From Dryocosmus kuriphilus (taxonomy: Eukaryota > Arthropoda > Insecta > Hymenoptera > Cynipidae): 64,000 nucleotides of DNA. The stretch covers positions 49,027,119 to 49,091,118 of the forward strand of contig CM076192.1 in NCBI GenBank assembly GCA_038277395.1, in the 5' to 3' direction. Positions 1 to 11,414 of the stretch are shown here, one piece after another; position 1 is the first letter of the stretch; each line of letters starts with the position of its first letter. The position numbers were made by a program, and so were the translations under genes. Under the pieces are notes generated by a model. The model did no database searches, was not told the origin of the DNA, and saw only the letters and a list, made by a program, of their open reading frames with translations.

Positions 1-660
1 CTACACGTCTGAAACAAAGAGGCAGTCTCAACAATGGCGCCACACCTTGTCACCCTCCGCCAAGAAATTCAAAACCACAATTTCAGCCAAAAAAATCATG
101 GCATCCGTGTTTCGGAACCATAAAGGCATAATTTTGATTGAATATCTGCCTCGCGGGGAGACCATCAACGCGGCAAGTTACTGTGAGACGCTGAAAAAAT
201 TGAAAAGGGCGATTCAGAATAAAAGGAGGGGCATGCTGACGAAGGGAATCTACCTGCTGCATGACAATGCCAAAGCTCACGTGGCCAACGCCACGAAGCA
301 ACTCCTGGACTCTTTTGGATGGGACGTTTTGAACCACCCCCCGTATTCCCCTGACCTGGCCTCTTCAGATTTCCATCTCTTCACTTCCCTGAAGGTGCAC
401 ATGGGTGGAAACAAGTTTTCAACGGACGAGGAGGTGAAGGGGGAGGTGGAGAAGTGGGCGAAAGAGCTGGCGGGAGACTTCTTCGAGGCAGGCATCAAAA
501 AATTGATCCCGCGGCTCAGCACTTGCATCGAGAGGGATGGTAACTATGTCGAAAAATAACTTACATATGTACAAGTGTAACCAACTATGTTTTTGTTTCA
601 ATACATTTTTTTTTTTAAGCCTACATAAATTGAGTACACTTACTTTCTGGACGTGCCTCG
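1..660 (+). mobile_element. mariner element, 3' part, cut by the window edge
   Basis: This is the right-hand part of a mariner transposon. It ends at 660 in an inverted repeat (633-660) whose first 28 bases are identical to both ends of the second mariner at 2155-3110. It is followed by TA at 661-662, the expected target duplication. The left end lies outside the window. Confidence 0.9.
2..559 (+). CDS. mariner transposase, C-terminal part (partial)
   Basis: The frame is open from base 2 to the TAA at 557-559, so the true start lies left of the window. It encodes the catalytic half of a mariner transposase, a nuclear cut-and-paste enzyme with a DDD triad. Visible marks are a QQWRH segment near the edge, then HDNAKAH with the second catalytic Asp, then YSPDLASSDFHLF with the third Asp. 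I count 34 residues between these two Asp residues, which is the DD34D spacing of mariner. The first catalytic Asp and the DNA-binding domain are outside the window. No stop or frameshift is visible in this part, unlike the other two mariner copies here. Whether the whole gene is intact cannot be judged. Confidence 0.9.
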   Translation, partial: YTSETKRQSQQWRHTLSPSAKKFKTTISAKKIMASVFRNHKGIILIEYLPRGETINAASYCETLKKLKRAIQNKRRGMLTKGIYLLHDNAKAHVANATKQLLDSFGWDVLNHPPYSPDLASSDFHLFTSLKVHMGGNKFSTDEEVKGEVEKWAKELAGDFFEAGIKKLIPRLSTCIERDGNYVEK

Positions 661-662
661 TA

Positions 663-2152
663 TTTCCGTAGTTCAAAAACATTAAAAGACGGATTTATAA
701 ATAAATTTGAAGATCTTGACCTGACTATAAGGTACATTCAAGATGTGATACTTCATCTTCGGAATAATTTGTACATTTTTCCCCTTTCGTGACACGAAAC
801 TCCTTCCCTTATTACAGTGGAGGAGAGAGGTCGTTCGTCGAGTAGTTTACGAGGAAGGAAAGAGATCCCGTGGGTCGTCGGTATAGCCTGCAGGGTCGGG
901 GAGAAGATGGCGGTTATTAATAACACCGCGATAAACCCAGGGTTAAGCTCCGCGGGGATGTCGGCCTTTGACAAAAAGTGGAGAGTGAGTTTCTCTCTCT
1001 CAGTCTAGTTTTATCCCATTGGTCATCTTCTTCCTTCCACAGTAAGACGCGAAGGATGGGCGAAGAGTGGGAACGAGAAAAGACGTTGCTTGGGTCTGAG
1101 GGCGTTTATCGAAAAGCATATATCTTTTGAAGCAGGAAGGAAGGATATATAAAGGAAAAGGGCGGAGGCAGTGAACAGGCTCTCGTTAAGGATGGATACC
1201 TTGAGGTAAACTGAGGCTCACTTTGACGTTAGTACACGCAATACAACCTTAATTCTGAAAACCAAGCCCCAATACCCAGATCCTATTTCTAATTCCCAAG
1301 AACTAATCTTGATCCAGTAAATTAACTTCTAGGTGTTCCTCGGAATATTTTAGGGTCTTTAATTCAACAAAATGATGTCTCTCCTATGTTTTTAAATGAT
1401 AAATGAACCCATGCCTTGGTGTTTTATCTTCGGCTTCGCTGGTGATAATGAATTAATTGCTCCGAGACGTTGAAGGGTTTTGGAGACGGATATAGGGGTG
1501 CAGCTGTGTTTTCTGGACCATTTGCTATAACTCTGGCACTACCACGAGTAACTCCACAGTGCTCCTCTGCACCCTCCTCGAATCCAATGTTAGCCTTTCC
1601 TCTCGTCGATTCCCTTGCTCTCCAACCTGCCTTGCGACCCTTCAATTTACAGGCTACAATTGTTTCGTTCCCATCCCCCAGTGAGTGCGACGACCACGAG
1701 GATGTAGCCCATCGAAAGCCAGCACACGCTTTCGTCGACCCGGCAATACACACAGCGAGTCTCTCGGCGCTCTCCCAATTTGCTAATTTCCCAATTTGCA
1801 CGAATTAACCCCTGACCCACGCGTCGGATTAGCATAATAAACAACGCGCACCTTCTGTTGTCACAGTATGAATTCTTGTACCCGTGGGTGCTTATTCACA
1901 AATCGAAGTCTGTCTGTCGTTTAAAGTATACTAAGACGCGGAAGTGATCGATAATTAGGTAGAATAGAATTTAGTATTTTCTGGTAATAAACTTCAAATT
2001 TTAAACTTCAGGCGCCTCTAATTTAGGATCAGAAGACGGTAGCTTATAAGATTTATAAAGATTGTTCATTAGAGTGGTCCAAAAAAAGGAAAGTTCGAAT
2101 TTTTTTTGGGGAATGTCTTGTGACGGTCTACGTCGTTTGGACACTTTAAACT
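663..2152. other. non-repeat stretch between two mariners, no supported gene
   Basis: The composition is relatively GC-rich for this window, mainly at 790-1200 and 1420-1860. Open frames exist on both strands (for example 1424-1801 minus against 1470-1808 plus), but they overlap each other and show no recognisable domain. A splice-like AG and GTGAGT pair brackets about 815-985, but its translation is unremarkable. Unique host sequence such as an untranslated exon is possible but unproven. Confidence 0.4.
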
Positions 2153-2154
2153 TA

Positions 2155-3110
2155 CGAGGCACGTCCAGAAAGTAAGTGTACTCAATTTATGTAGGCTTCA
2201 AAAAAAATTTATTAAAACAAAAACATAGTTGGTTACACTCGTACATATGTAAATTATTTTTCGACATAGTCACCATCCCTCTCGATGCAAGTGGTGAGCC
2301 GCGGGATCAATTTTTTGATGCCTGCCTCGACGAAGTCTCCCGCCAGCTCTTTCGCCCACTTCTACACCTCCCCCTTCACCCCCTCGTCCGTTGAAAACTT
2401 GTTTCCACCCATGTGCACCTTCAGGGAAGTGAAGAGATGGAAATCTGAAGGGGCCATATTAGGGGAATACGGGGGGTGGTTCAAAATGTCCCATCCAAAA
2501 GAGTCCAGGAGTTGCTTCGTGGCGCTGGCCGTGTGAGTTTTGGCATTGTCATGCAGTAGGCAGACTCCCTTCGTCAGCATGCCCCTCCTTTTATTCTGAA
2601 TCGCCCTTTTCAATTTTTTCAGCATCTCACATTATCTTGCCACGTTGATGGTCTCCCCTTGAGGCAGATATTCAATCAAAATTATGCCTTTATGGTCCCA
2701 AAACACGGATGCACAAGTTCGTCAGTCACAATTGAAGGTCTTCCGCTCTTCTGATCGTCATGCACGGAAGTACGGCCATTTTGAAATTCGCCACACCACT
2801 TGTACACACTCGTACGATTCATAGCTCCATTACCGTAAACAGTTTTCACCTCATTATAAATCTCAACTGGAGCTTTTCCTTTCACAATGAGGTAGCGAAA
2901 GACGGCGCGAATTTCGCACTTGGCGGGAGATGCGATCGACATTTTTCTCGAGAGATGCTACTGCGTCAATAGTTTTCAACACACTAACCTCGGATTGGTC
3001 TCGTTTTGAATGGGAGGGGTCAGGCTACGCGGCAGTGTTGCCAACATGTCGAAAAAGTATTTCCTACAGCTGTGAGAGTACCAGTACACTTACTTTCTGG
3101 ACGTGCCTCG
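2155..3110 (-). mobile_element. mariner element, internally deleted, complete ends
   Basis: The element is flanked by TA at 2153-2154 and 3111-3112. It has perfect 28-bp inverted ends (2155-2182 and 3083-3110) starting CGAGGCACGTCC. At 956 bp it is shorter than the roughly 1.3 kb usual for mariner. It belongs to the same family as the copy at 1-660. It could still be mobilised in trans because both ends are intact. Confidence 0.92.
2254..2942 (-). pseudogene. mariner transposase, internally deleted
   Basis: The start ATG is at 2942. The N-terminal helix-turn-helix region is recognisable (TSVYKWCGEFQNGRTSV, then SGRPSIVTDELV). The frame then jumps directly to the region before the second catalytic Asp, which the copy at 1-660 reads as ASVF..HKGIILIEYLP. 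The middle of the protein, including the first catalytic Asp, is therefore missing. Further damage is a stop where the other copy has Tyr-Cys, and a TAG in place of GAG in GEVEKW near 2360. The second-Asp (HDNAKTH) and third-Asp (SPNMAPSDFHLF) motifs remain. It is not functional. Confidence 0.88.
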
Positions 3111-3329
3111 TATAAACACCAATTAGCTTTCTTTCCTGTCGTTAATACGTAAATTAAGACAGCACTTTATTTAAGTTATTACAACAAAGTAGTTTTAAAA
3201 GTAACACAGTCTCGCCGTAGCTAAGATACAATGACTACTGACCTACCCCTCAGAGGCTGTAGGGTAGGTCCCATTCTAACACGACCGTAGGTGGAGGGGA
3301 CCAAAGGGACCCTCCCTATTCTAACTTAA

Positions 3330-4650
3330 GGGAATGTGGCTATTTTTATATAAACTAGAAACTAGACCAAAGGAAGACACATTCCATTTACGCAGCGCGT
3401 TACAGTCTCATTTTTTAAGGTTAAAGAAAAAAAAATGTTTTTTTTTTTTATCGGACAATATTGAAGAGTGCCGCCCACCCTCTCTATTTTCGCATAAGAA
3501 TAACATGGGGAAACTACCTATTTTTACAAATATGAGACTGGAAGGCGTAATTTTCAATAAAACGAGTGCAAATTACAGGGAACTCTTGAAATAAATTTTA
3601 CTAATGTAAGGTATGCATTGATTTTTTAGTTTGACCCTATCGCTCCCTTCCAGCATGCCCCAAAAACCAGCCTCTAAACGAGGATCAAGTATTTTGTTGC
3701 ACTGGTCGTAAATATGACTTGTGTAGTTCATTGGTTTCACAGATAATTTTTAATGGTCAAATAAAAAAAAGTTTCATGTATTTTTGAGTAATTAATAATT
3801 ATTTAAATTATCTGTATATGTGTAAAAAATTATTTTCCCACATTTTATCGCAAATTATCGGTACTCTCACAACGAAATTAACTAATTAGGCAATATAAAA
3901 CATCAACACGATCGATTAAATTTGTTGTTAATTCTTGTATGTCTGGTATTTTTACCATCCATCCATAATTGTTTAAACGAATTCCATTTGTTGAACAATT
4001 ATTTTTTCGAAAAAATATCAAAAATTTGCACCTTCTCTGAGTAACATGAATTAATTGGTTTAAATAAAAGATCAACACAATCGATTCACTTTATTGTTAA
4101 TTTTTTACGTAATATCATTCTTTAAATGTAACTTTTGACACGAATGATGCAGAAAAATGTATTTTTTTTACAAATCTTTCAACAAATTTAATTAGCTCCT
4201 CTTACGCTGGCACTTTACTATTTACCCATAACACTGTTCAACAAAATATGACCTGCTATGTGTTCATGGAATGAGATATATCATTTCCAGAGTAGTTTTC
4301 TGTGCTAAATCCAAATCGGTAGCAATACATTTTTTCGATATCTTGTACGACTCCTGATATAATAAAAAATAAATAAAATTAAAAAAACACTAAAAAAATG
4401 ATTTTACAAACAATTTTATATTTAACTGAATATTATTTATTTTTTAGTCAGTTGGCTGTCATTTTCTTCGTTTTTTAATGCAGAAATTTTTTAAAAATAG
4501 TTTATACTTCCAGCTGTAACTGTTCGAAAGATACGTGACAGAAAAGTTATCTCATTTGTATCAGAGTACTGTATCTTGTAACTCATTATGCATTAAAGTC
4601 TACAATATTTGCAATATTTACAATATTTACAGTACACAAAATATTTACAA
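3330..4650. repeat. left arm of a large inverted repeat
   Basis: Several blocks recur in reverse complement at about 9530-11390. Examples are the CATAAGAATAACATGGGG block near 3495 with its partner near 11230, the GCATGCCCCAAA block near 3653 with its partner near 10965, and the blocks around ACTGTTCAACAAAATATGACC (4228), TTTCCAGAGTAGTTTTC (4286) and AACTGTTCGAAAG (4517). By eye the arms are clearly diverged. They contain internal units of about 170 bp around CGATT. No coding sequence was recognised. This looks like an old long-inverted-repeat element or a segmental inversion duplication. Confidence 0.7.
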
Positions 4651-5080
4651 AGTCTAGAGTATCCATTCTTCATTATTGGTTTTTAGCTCCTGTTGAAAAA
4701 TGATTATAAGCTGCTACTTCTGACTAGAAACTTTTCCTCTTGCATGCTCGACGATGATGAGCATTTGGTTCATCATTCATGAGAGTCTAGCAGAGTCTGC
4801 TAAAGCGTTTACACTTCACACCTCTTTTCGATTGCAGCCCGAGACAAAATTTGAATCGAAAATAAAACGTTTAAGTCTGTACAAAACTGACTTTAGACGA
4901 ATTCGGCGAAGTAAAACTGATTCTAGACGCCTTTGAAAGATGAGAACGAATTTTAAGCGATTATAACGTTATATCTAAAATGTAAGGATAGGAGGGATTA
5001 TAATTTATAATCCAGAAGGAGTCCGAATCAATCTGAAATTTGTCCGGGAGGAAAAATTATTATCCGCTTTAATTAAGGTG
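4650..5080. other. AT-rich stretch, nothing recognised
   Basis: No gene, RNA or clear element was seen. It lies between the left arm of the large inverted repeat and a tandem repeat. Confidence 0.4.
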
Positions 5081-5081
5081 T

Positions 5082-5440
5082 AACATTTCAAGACAATGTA
5101 TCTGAAACAATGTTATTGTAATGTTTGAAAAATATTGTTTTTTCAATATTGCACCTGCAATAAATCAAATATGTTAACAAAACATTACAGTTGAAACATT
5201 TTATTTGCAACTCCGTGAAAATGTTTTTGCAACATTTCAAAATAATATATCTGAAACATTGCTAATGTAACGTTTCAATAAGATTATTTTTCCAATATTT
5301 TACCTGCAATAAATATAAAATGTTAATGCAATGTTACACACGGAATATTTCATTTCCAACTCCGTGAAAATGCTTTTGCTACATTTCCAAAAAATGTATC
5401 TGTTACATTATTATGAATCTTTCTGAAATATTCTTACTAA
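5082..5440. repeat. 149-150 bp tandem repeat, about 2.4 units
   Basis: Units start at about 5082, 5231 and 5381 with an AACATTTC motif. Each carries a CTGCAATAAAT block and an AACTCCGTGAAAATG block at the same offset. The third unit breaks off near 5440. The units are diverged. Confidence 0.75.
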
Positions 5441-5612
5441 AACATTCATAAGACTGCTTTAGTAAGAATATTACATAGTATTACATGGTATATGTTGGTG
5501 AAATGGTTAAAATACCAAATTTCATTCATGTTGTACAAATATTTCTGCAATATTTCAAAATAATTTTATACTTGCAATTGCAAGTTTAATCTGCTTTAAT
5601 GAAATCTTACAA

Positions 5613-6832
5613 TTTTTACATTCTCATCAGAGAAGGTTAGATTTATGTAAAATTTGACTTTCGCGGATTTCATGAAATCTCCACGTTTTGAGACCCCCTG
5701 AGTCATAAAAAACGGTTTTTACGACCGTGTCTGTCTGTCTGTTGTCGTCGTTGTCGTCGTTGTCGTCGTCGTTTTCGTTGTTGTCGTCGTTGTCGTCGTC
5801 GTCGTCTGTGACCGCGATAACTTTCGAAGGATTAATCGGATTGGAATGCGCTTTGGTACACTTCTTTAAGGGATAAAAAGAAAGGACGAGTTCGTTAACC
5901 AGCGGTTTTTGACCAACGGTTATGGTTTTATCCATCAAAAACTGTTTTCACAAAATCAAAAAATCCATTTTCCGGCTAAACTATGAGAGATACAAAAAAA
6001 ATGTAAGAACGTAAAATTGTTCACCTCAAAATATCTATAAATTTTGTCTTAACCGTTTTTTGATAAAATGAACGGTTTTTGTTTAATCAAGAAAACGCTA
6101 TTAAAATTAAAAAACTCTGGTTTCCCGCCAAAATATTCAAGATACAAAAAATTGGTAAAGAACAAAGTTGTTCAATTAAAAAATATCTACCAATTTTGTT
6201 TTAACCATTTTTTGATAAAATGCACGGTTTTTGTTTCAATCGATAAAACGTTATTAAAAATCAAGGTTTTGAAATTTTCCGCCAAACTATGCAAGATACG
6301 GAAAAATGATAATAAACAAAGTTGTTTGCCTTAAAAAGTTCTACAAATTTGCTTTCTATCATTTTTTTGAGCAGACGCGTAGTTTTTGAGTTATTCGTGA
6401 AATATGTTATGAAGTATAAAGAAAACCACTTTTCAGCAAAACTTTGCAAGATATGAGAAAATATTAATAAGCAAAATTGTTCACCTTGGAAAGAGCTACA
6501 AAATTTATTTATAAGACTCATCGTTTTACTTTTAAGAATCGAAATCCTGCATTGTGAAAAATTTGGAAAATCACAAAAAAACTTTACCAATCTACAATGT
6601 GTTTTAAAAAAATGTAATTATCGAGCGCGAAGCGCGAGTGTCATGATGAGAATGTATTCCTTAAGGACGATAGAGTCTTAAGTAAAATAGTTCCTTTTGG
6701 AATTTTTAATGTAAAGGTTTATAGGATCCATAAACACCGAGCGCGAGTGCCAACAGACGCGCGCCCTAGGCGCGCTCACATTTCGCGCGAAACGCGCGAT
6801 GAAAATGTGCCCGCGAAGCGGGCAGATTTTTT
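5613..6832 (+). mobile_element. family A element, copy A1 (HINE-like)
   Basis: A complete copy by its ends. It starts at TTTTTACATTCTCATCAG and ends in the hairpin GCCCGCGAAGCGGGC followed by AGATTTTTT. In order it holds a GTC/GTT microsatellite (about 5745-5808), about 3-4 degenerate units of roughly 150 bp carrying AAAATG.ACGGTTTTTG, GCCAAA.TAT.CAAGATAC and TCTACAAATTT motifs, and GC-rich hairpins from 6623. Part of the hairpin cluster near 6740 is shortened, as if two hairpins had recombined. It lies inside the large inverted repeat. Confidence 0.82.
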
Positions 6833-6837
6833 GAAAT

Positions 6838-6990
6838 ATTTTTAAATTTCTAAAAAATTATTAAAATTTCCAAAACATATTCAAATTTTCCAAAATTTTC
6901 AAGAATTTTTTAAATTTTGAGAATTTTGGTAATTTTGAAACTTTTTGAGAATTTTGGTAATTTTTGAAATTTTGGAGAATTTTGGGGGTG
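6838..6990. repeat. degenerate AATTTTGG-type simple repeat
   Basis: The stretch is built from variants of AATTTTGG(T/A)AATTTT. The same repeat resumes in the same orientation at 7935-8100, on the other side of a foldback element, so the foldback appears to have inserted into it. Confidence 0.6.
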
Positions 6991-6991
6991 T

Positions 6992-7932
6992 AGTTCCGAA
7001 TAGGTAAACCCTCTTATTTCGATGAAATCACGTATACTTACGTATTTTGATGCGCTGATTACGAAAATCATAGTAAAAATTGGCGATTAGGCGATTTTCA
7101 TGGTGAAAACCATAAAAAACGCCATAAAAATTATGTTTTTTGCATTTATCTCAGTAAATATGCAGAATTTAGAAAAATGTTTCAAACAAAAGTCTTAGCT
7201 AGTATAAAAATACATCTTTCTGCTTATATACACTTTTTCTCCAAACCATTATTTTTGAGAAAAAGAGAATTGCGTTGGAAAAACAAGAAAAAGATGAAGA
7301 AAGTTACGGAAATGCGTTCGGTCACGATCATCCTCCTTCGCAAGGTGGGGGGGGGGGGGGGGGGGCTTCGCATACACTGACCAGTTACGAAAATACGTTC
7401 AATCACGATCATTCACCCTTCCAAGGTGGGGGGGGGGGGGGGCTACGCATACACTAACTACTTATGAAAATACGTTCAATCACGATCGTTCCCCTTTCCA
7501 AGGTTAATGGGGGGCTATTTTCATTATCATCATATTCGTAATCAGCGCGTCAAATTACATAAATATAAGAAGTTTTAACAAAATTGGAAAAAAGCGTGAC
7601 CGAAAGCATTTCCGTAACTTTCTTAATCTTCTTCTTGTTTTTCCAATGCAATCCTCTTTTTCTCGAAAAATAATGGTTTTAGGTAAAAAGTGTATTCTAT
7701 AAAAAAGATGTATTTTTATACTAGCTAAAACTTTTATTTATAACGTTTTTTTTAAATTCTGCGTATTTACTGAGATAAACGCAAAAAACATGATTTTTAT
7801 GGCGTTTTTTATGGCTTTCACCATGAAAATCGCCTAGTCGCCAATTTTCACTATGATTTTCGTAATCAGCGCATCAAAATACGTAAGTATACCTGGTTTC
7901 AACGAAATCGGAGGGTTCACCTATTCGGAACT
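6992..7932. mobile_element. foldback element with about 340-bp inverted arms
   Basis: The ends are AGTTCCGAATAGGT and its reverse complement. The arms (about 6992-7340 and 7590-7932) match closely in reverse complement throughout, including a GCGCTGATTACGAAAATCAT block. The loop holds two runs of G (7347-7365 and 7428-7442), each followed by a repeated unit of about 81 bp that contains AATACGTTCAATCACGATC. No coding sequence was found and no convincing target duplication was seen. Confidence 0.75.
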
Positions 7933-7934
7933 TT

Positions 7935-8105
7935 ATCCAATTTTGGTAATTTTGAAAATTTTGGTAATTTCGAAAATTTTGGAAATTTGAGAGAATATTG
8001 GAAATTTTGGTAATTTTGAAAATTTCTGAGCAGTTTGTTAATTTTGGAAATGTTGAAGAATTTTGGAAATTTGGAAACTTCTAAAAACTTTTCGATTTTC
8101 CAAGT
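7935..8105. repeat. degenerate AATTTTGG-type simple repeat, second block
   Basis: Continuation of the simple repeat seen at 6838-6990. A minus-strand open frame here (7917-8147, rich in Lys, Phe and Asn) is a translation of the repeat and not a gene. Confidence 0.6.
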
Positions 8106-8186
8106 ATGTGGAAATAAATATTCATCCCAATTCCCTGGCTTTTTCAAGGAAACATCTTGGCTTTGTTTTTGTCAAGAAAGTTCAAG

Positions 8187-8320
8187 CGGTCCGATAGCTC
8201 AGTCGACTAAGGCGTGCGTTATATTTATAGGTAGGTATAGTTTTAGATATGTTAGGCAGGGTTCGATCCTCAGCAGCACTGTTCATATTAATTAAGCGTG
8301 CTATTATATATATATATAAG
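8187..8320 (+). repeat. tRNA-like sequence, probable SINE relic
   Basis: An A-box-like TAGCTCAGTCGACTAAGG (from about 8195) and a B box GGTTCGATCC (8260-8269) are present. The spacing of about 55 bases suits a tRNA-derived polymerase III promoter. The intervening sequence does not fold into a convincing anticodon arm. A TA-rich tail follows (about 8303-8320). A tRNA gene is unlikely. Confidence 0.5.
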
Positions 8321-9530
8321 TAAATGTTTGTACAATTGTGTAAGTTAAAACATAATTTAAGTGCAGAATAAGATATAAAACTATTTTTGTTTGCATATAA
8401 TATCATTCATGCGTTTACTGTGTGAATATATCGTATCCTTCAGACCGTACAAAAGGATATTCGCAATGAATTACACACCACGTGATAAACAACAAACAGA
8501 GAGTTATGTGAACTATTTAAATTTGTAAAACTATTAATGTGATTATCATCAGGTCATAAAACAGGGTTTTACTATATTTCTTCTATGTTAAAACAATACA
8601 TATTTATAAAAACGTGAAATATCTAATAAATTTGAAAAACGCAATTTATCTGTTTTTTTTTTTTTAAATCCCGCCTATTTTTTTACCAGCTGAGCGCGTG
8701 CGCAACAAAATGAGTCAATTTTACAAGGTTTAAATTACGTCTTAAACTAAGCGGATTTAAAGCGTTGAATCGGAAAATCTGGAAATAACGGTACCTTTTG
8801 ACGATTAAAATCAGTTTTATTAGAACGATTTTAAAACCTTGGGAAACGTTAATTCAGAAGGTTTGAACGGTCTTAAATTCGTTTTAAATTTCGACTCGGG
8901 AGCGATGTCTCGATGAAATCTTTCCCGTTGTTCATCACTAACTGCTCCCAAATTTTCTGGGAAGAAGCCCAAGTGAAAATGAAGAATGTGAATCTTTAGT
9001 GACATGTTCACTTTCATTTTCTGGAATTTCTGCAGCATAGTTTTGATCAGGTGTTTGTAGTTTCTGAATTTCGTGTTTCGTGAATTTCAGTTGTCGGATT
9101 TATAGTCCGACGAAAACGTCTTCCTTGATTTTAGCTTCATTAAGCTTAAGAAATTTTATTTTCAAGAAACGAAAACCTCCGTCTTTATCCACCGCTTTGA
9201 TAAAATTTTTTACGATGCCGAGCTTCACGCGTAATGCTGGTAGGAAAATGTTTTGAGGATCAACCACTGGGTTTTGAGCAAAGTTCATTTTTCCTAGTTT
9301 TAACACTTTCCCTCTGGTCAAACCTTAGCATTAATCATTATAATGTTAGTCTCGTGCTCTGTTGTCCCAGTTGCATAGAAAGTAATAGTATTTTGTATAG
9401 ACGTAGGTTACAATTCGAGAAGAATCCCTATGACTTTAAAATCACCACAGAGCATTCCTATCCGAAATTCAGTCGCTATGGTTAGAGCTGCGAATACTGT
9501 GAACACCGTAAATATTCTAAAAATTGTGAA
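8320..9530. other. AT-rich stretch, no supported gene
   Basis: Only small open frames without recognisable motifs occur. A low-complexity AATATTGTAAAT-type run lies near 9500-9555 and is the start of the right arm of the large inverted repeat. Confidence 0.4.
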
Positions 9531-11390
9531 TATTGTAAATATTGCAAATATTGTAGACTTTAATGTAATGAGATCCACAATACAGTACAATGATAGAAAG
9601 AGACAACTTCTCTGACATTTACCTTTCGAACAGTTACAGCTGAAACTATAAACTTTCTTGAAATTTTTTCTGCATCAAAAAAAGAATAAAATGATATACA
9701 GATGAGTAAAAAATTAATAATGTTTAGTTAAATATAAAGTTTTTTGTAAAAGCATTTTTTTCCGTGTATTTTTTCAGTTTATTTTATTATCTCCGGAACC
9801 AGACAAGATATCGAAAAAACAAACCTATATCTAGTTGGATTCTGCGTTATGAAAACGCATCAAAATCATGTATTTCTTTTCGTTTCAAAAATTGTTTCAC
9901 CCTTTTATCACATGATTTTTGATTTTTCGAAGAAGTGTTGAATAAAAAGATTTCAAAAACCTGACGTGCTGGGAACAAACAGAGAACAGATTTGGATTCA
10001 GCACAGAAAACTACTCTGGAAATGATATATCTCATTACGTGAATACATAGGTCATATTTTGTTGAACAGTGTAATTGATTAAATAATTTCGATTTACTTA
10101 AAAAAATTTTTCTGCACAACAGACAAAATTTTGTCAATAAAGTGAGTCGATCGTATTATTTTTCAATTTGGGCTTCATCCCTAAATGACCCCCGCCTATT
10201 GTCACGCATTTTCCGAGTTTTTCCTTATCATTTTTCCATTAGTGTCACGTTTTAGTAGACCCCTCCCTCCCCCCTAACAGCGTGACGTCATTTATTGACG
10301 ACGTCTTGACCTAATTAGTTCAAGTCATTCAGAAAAAGCGAAAATTTGGTCTGTTTTGTCGAAAAAATTGTTTAACCAAATGGAATTGTTGAAAAAATTA
10401 AGGTTAAGTAATAAAAAGTTTCAACCTAAGAGGAGTTAATGAAATTTATTTAAAAATTTGCAAAAAAGTACACTTTTCTGCATTATTCCAATCAACAATT
10501 AGATCTCAACAATGAAAAATGATTTTAAAAATTAACAATAAAGTAAATCAATCATGTTGATCATTGATTTAAATCAATTAGGGCATGTTACTCAGAGAAG
10601 ATGCATGTAAATTCCAGAATTCTATATGGTTTATTAAAAAATTTACAAAGAAACTACATTTTTCTGCTTATTTAATTCAAAAATTACTTTTAAACAATAA
10701 GAAATTGCTTAAACAATTAACACCAATTTAATTAACGTATTGATTTTTATATTTTCTAATTAGTTTATGCCGTTGTGTGGGTACCGATAATTTGCGAAAA
10801 AGTGTAAAAAATAGAACTGCTTAAACAATAATTATTTAATGAAAATACATATGCAACTTTTTTATTTTACCATTAAAAATAATCTGTAAAAGAAACTACA
10901 CACAAGTCGTATTTACGAGCAATAAACCGCAAAATACTTGAGCCTCGTTTAGAGGGTGGCATTTGGGGCATGCTGGAAGAGGGTGGGTAGGCCAAAATAA
11001 GAAAGTGATTTTAAGAGATCCTTTTATTGCCGTGAAAAACAAGAAAACCGTTAACTTACAATTGGGATTTGGCACCTAATTCACAATTGTTTTACAATGT
11101 CAAATGCCAAGTTCCAAATGTAGTTAAAGATTTTCTTGTTTTACACAGCAGTGTAATTTGTACCCGTTTTATTGAAAACGACACCTTCCAGTTTCATATT
11201 TGTGAAAATGAGGGGTTTCCCAATGTTATTCTTATGGCAACATCGAGTGTGGCAGCTTGAATATTGTCCGATCGAAACAAATATGTTATCATCTTTTTGG
11301 GAACCTCACAAAATGAGACATTCCACAAACAAAATTTGAACTTTGCTTTTTTTTGAACCACCCTTTTTTTCATCGTACATATTTTGCGTT
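9530..11390. repeat. right arm of a large inverted repeat
   Basis: Reverse-complement partner of 3330-4650, with the matched blocks appearing in the opposite order, as expected for an inverted repeat. It is longer than the left arm; extra sequence lies around 10150-10560. The short frames at 11069-11260 and 11194-11400 lie in conserved arm sequence but look like chance frames. Confidence 0.7.
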
Positions 11391-11414
11391 CATAGTACAT
11401 AGGGAAAAGGTGTA

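Noticed and set aside
817..1008. Possible exon between an AG and a GTGAGT
   Set aside because: The translation has no recognisable features and both splice signals are common by chance.
1424..1808. Overlapping frames of 125 and 112 codons on opposite strands
   Set aside because: The GC-rich composition opens both strands; no domain or splice evidence favours either.
8187..8277. Functional tRNA gene
   Set aside because: A and B boxes are present, but no convincing cloverleaf or anticodon arm forms, and a TA-rich SINE-like tail follows.
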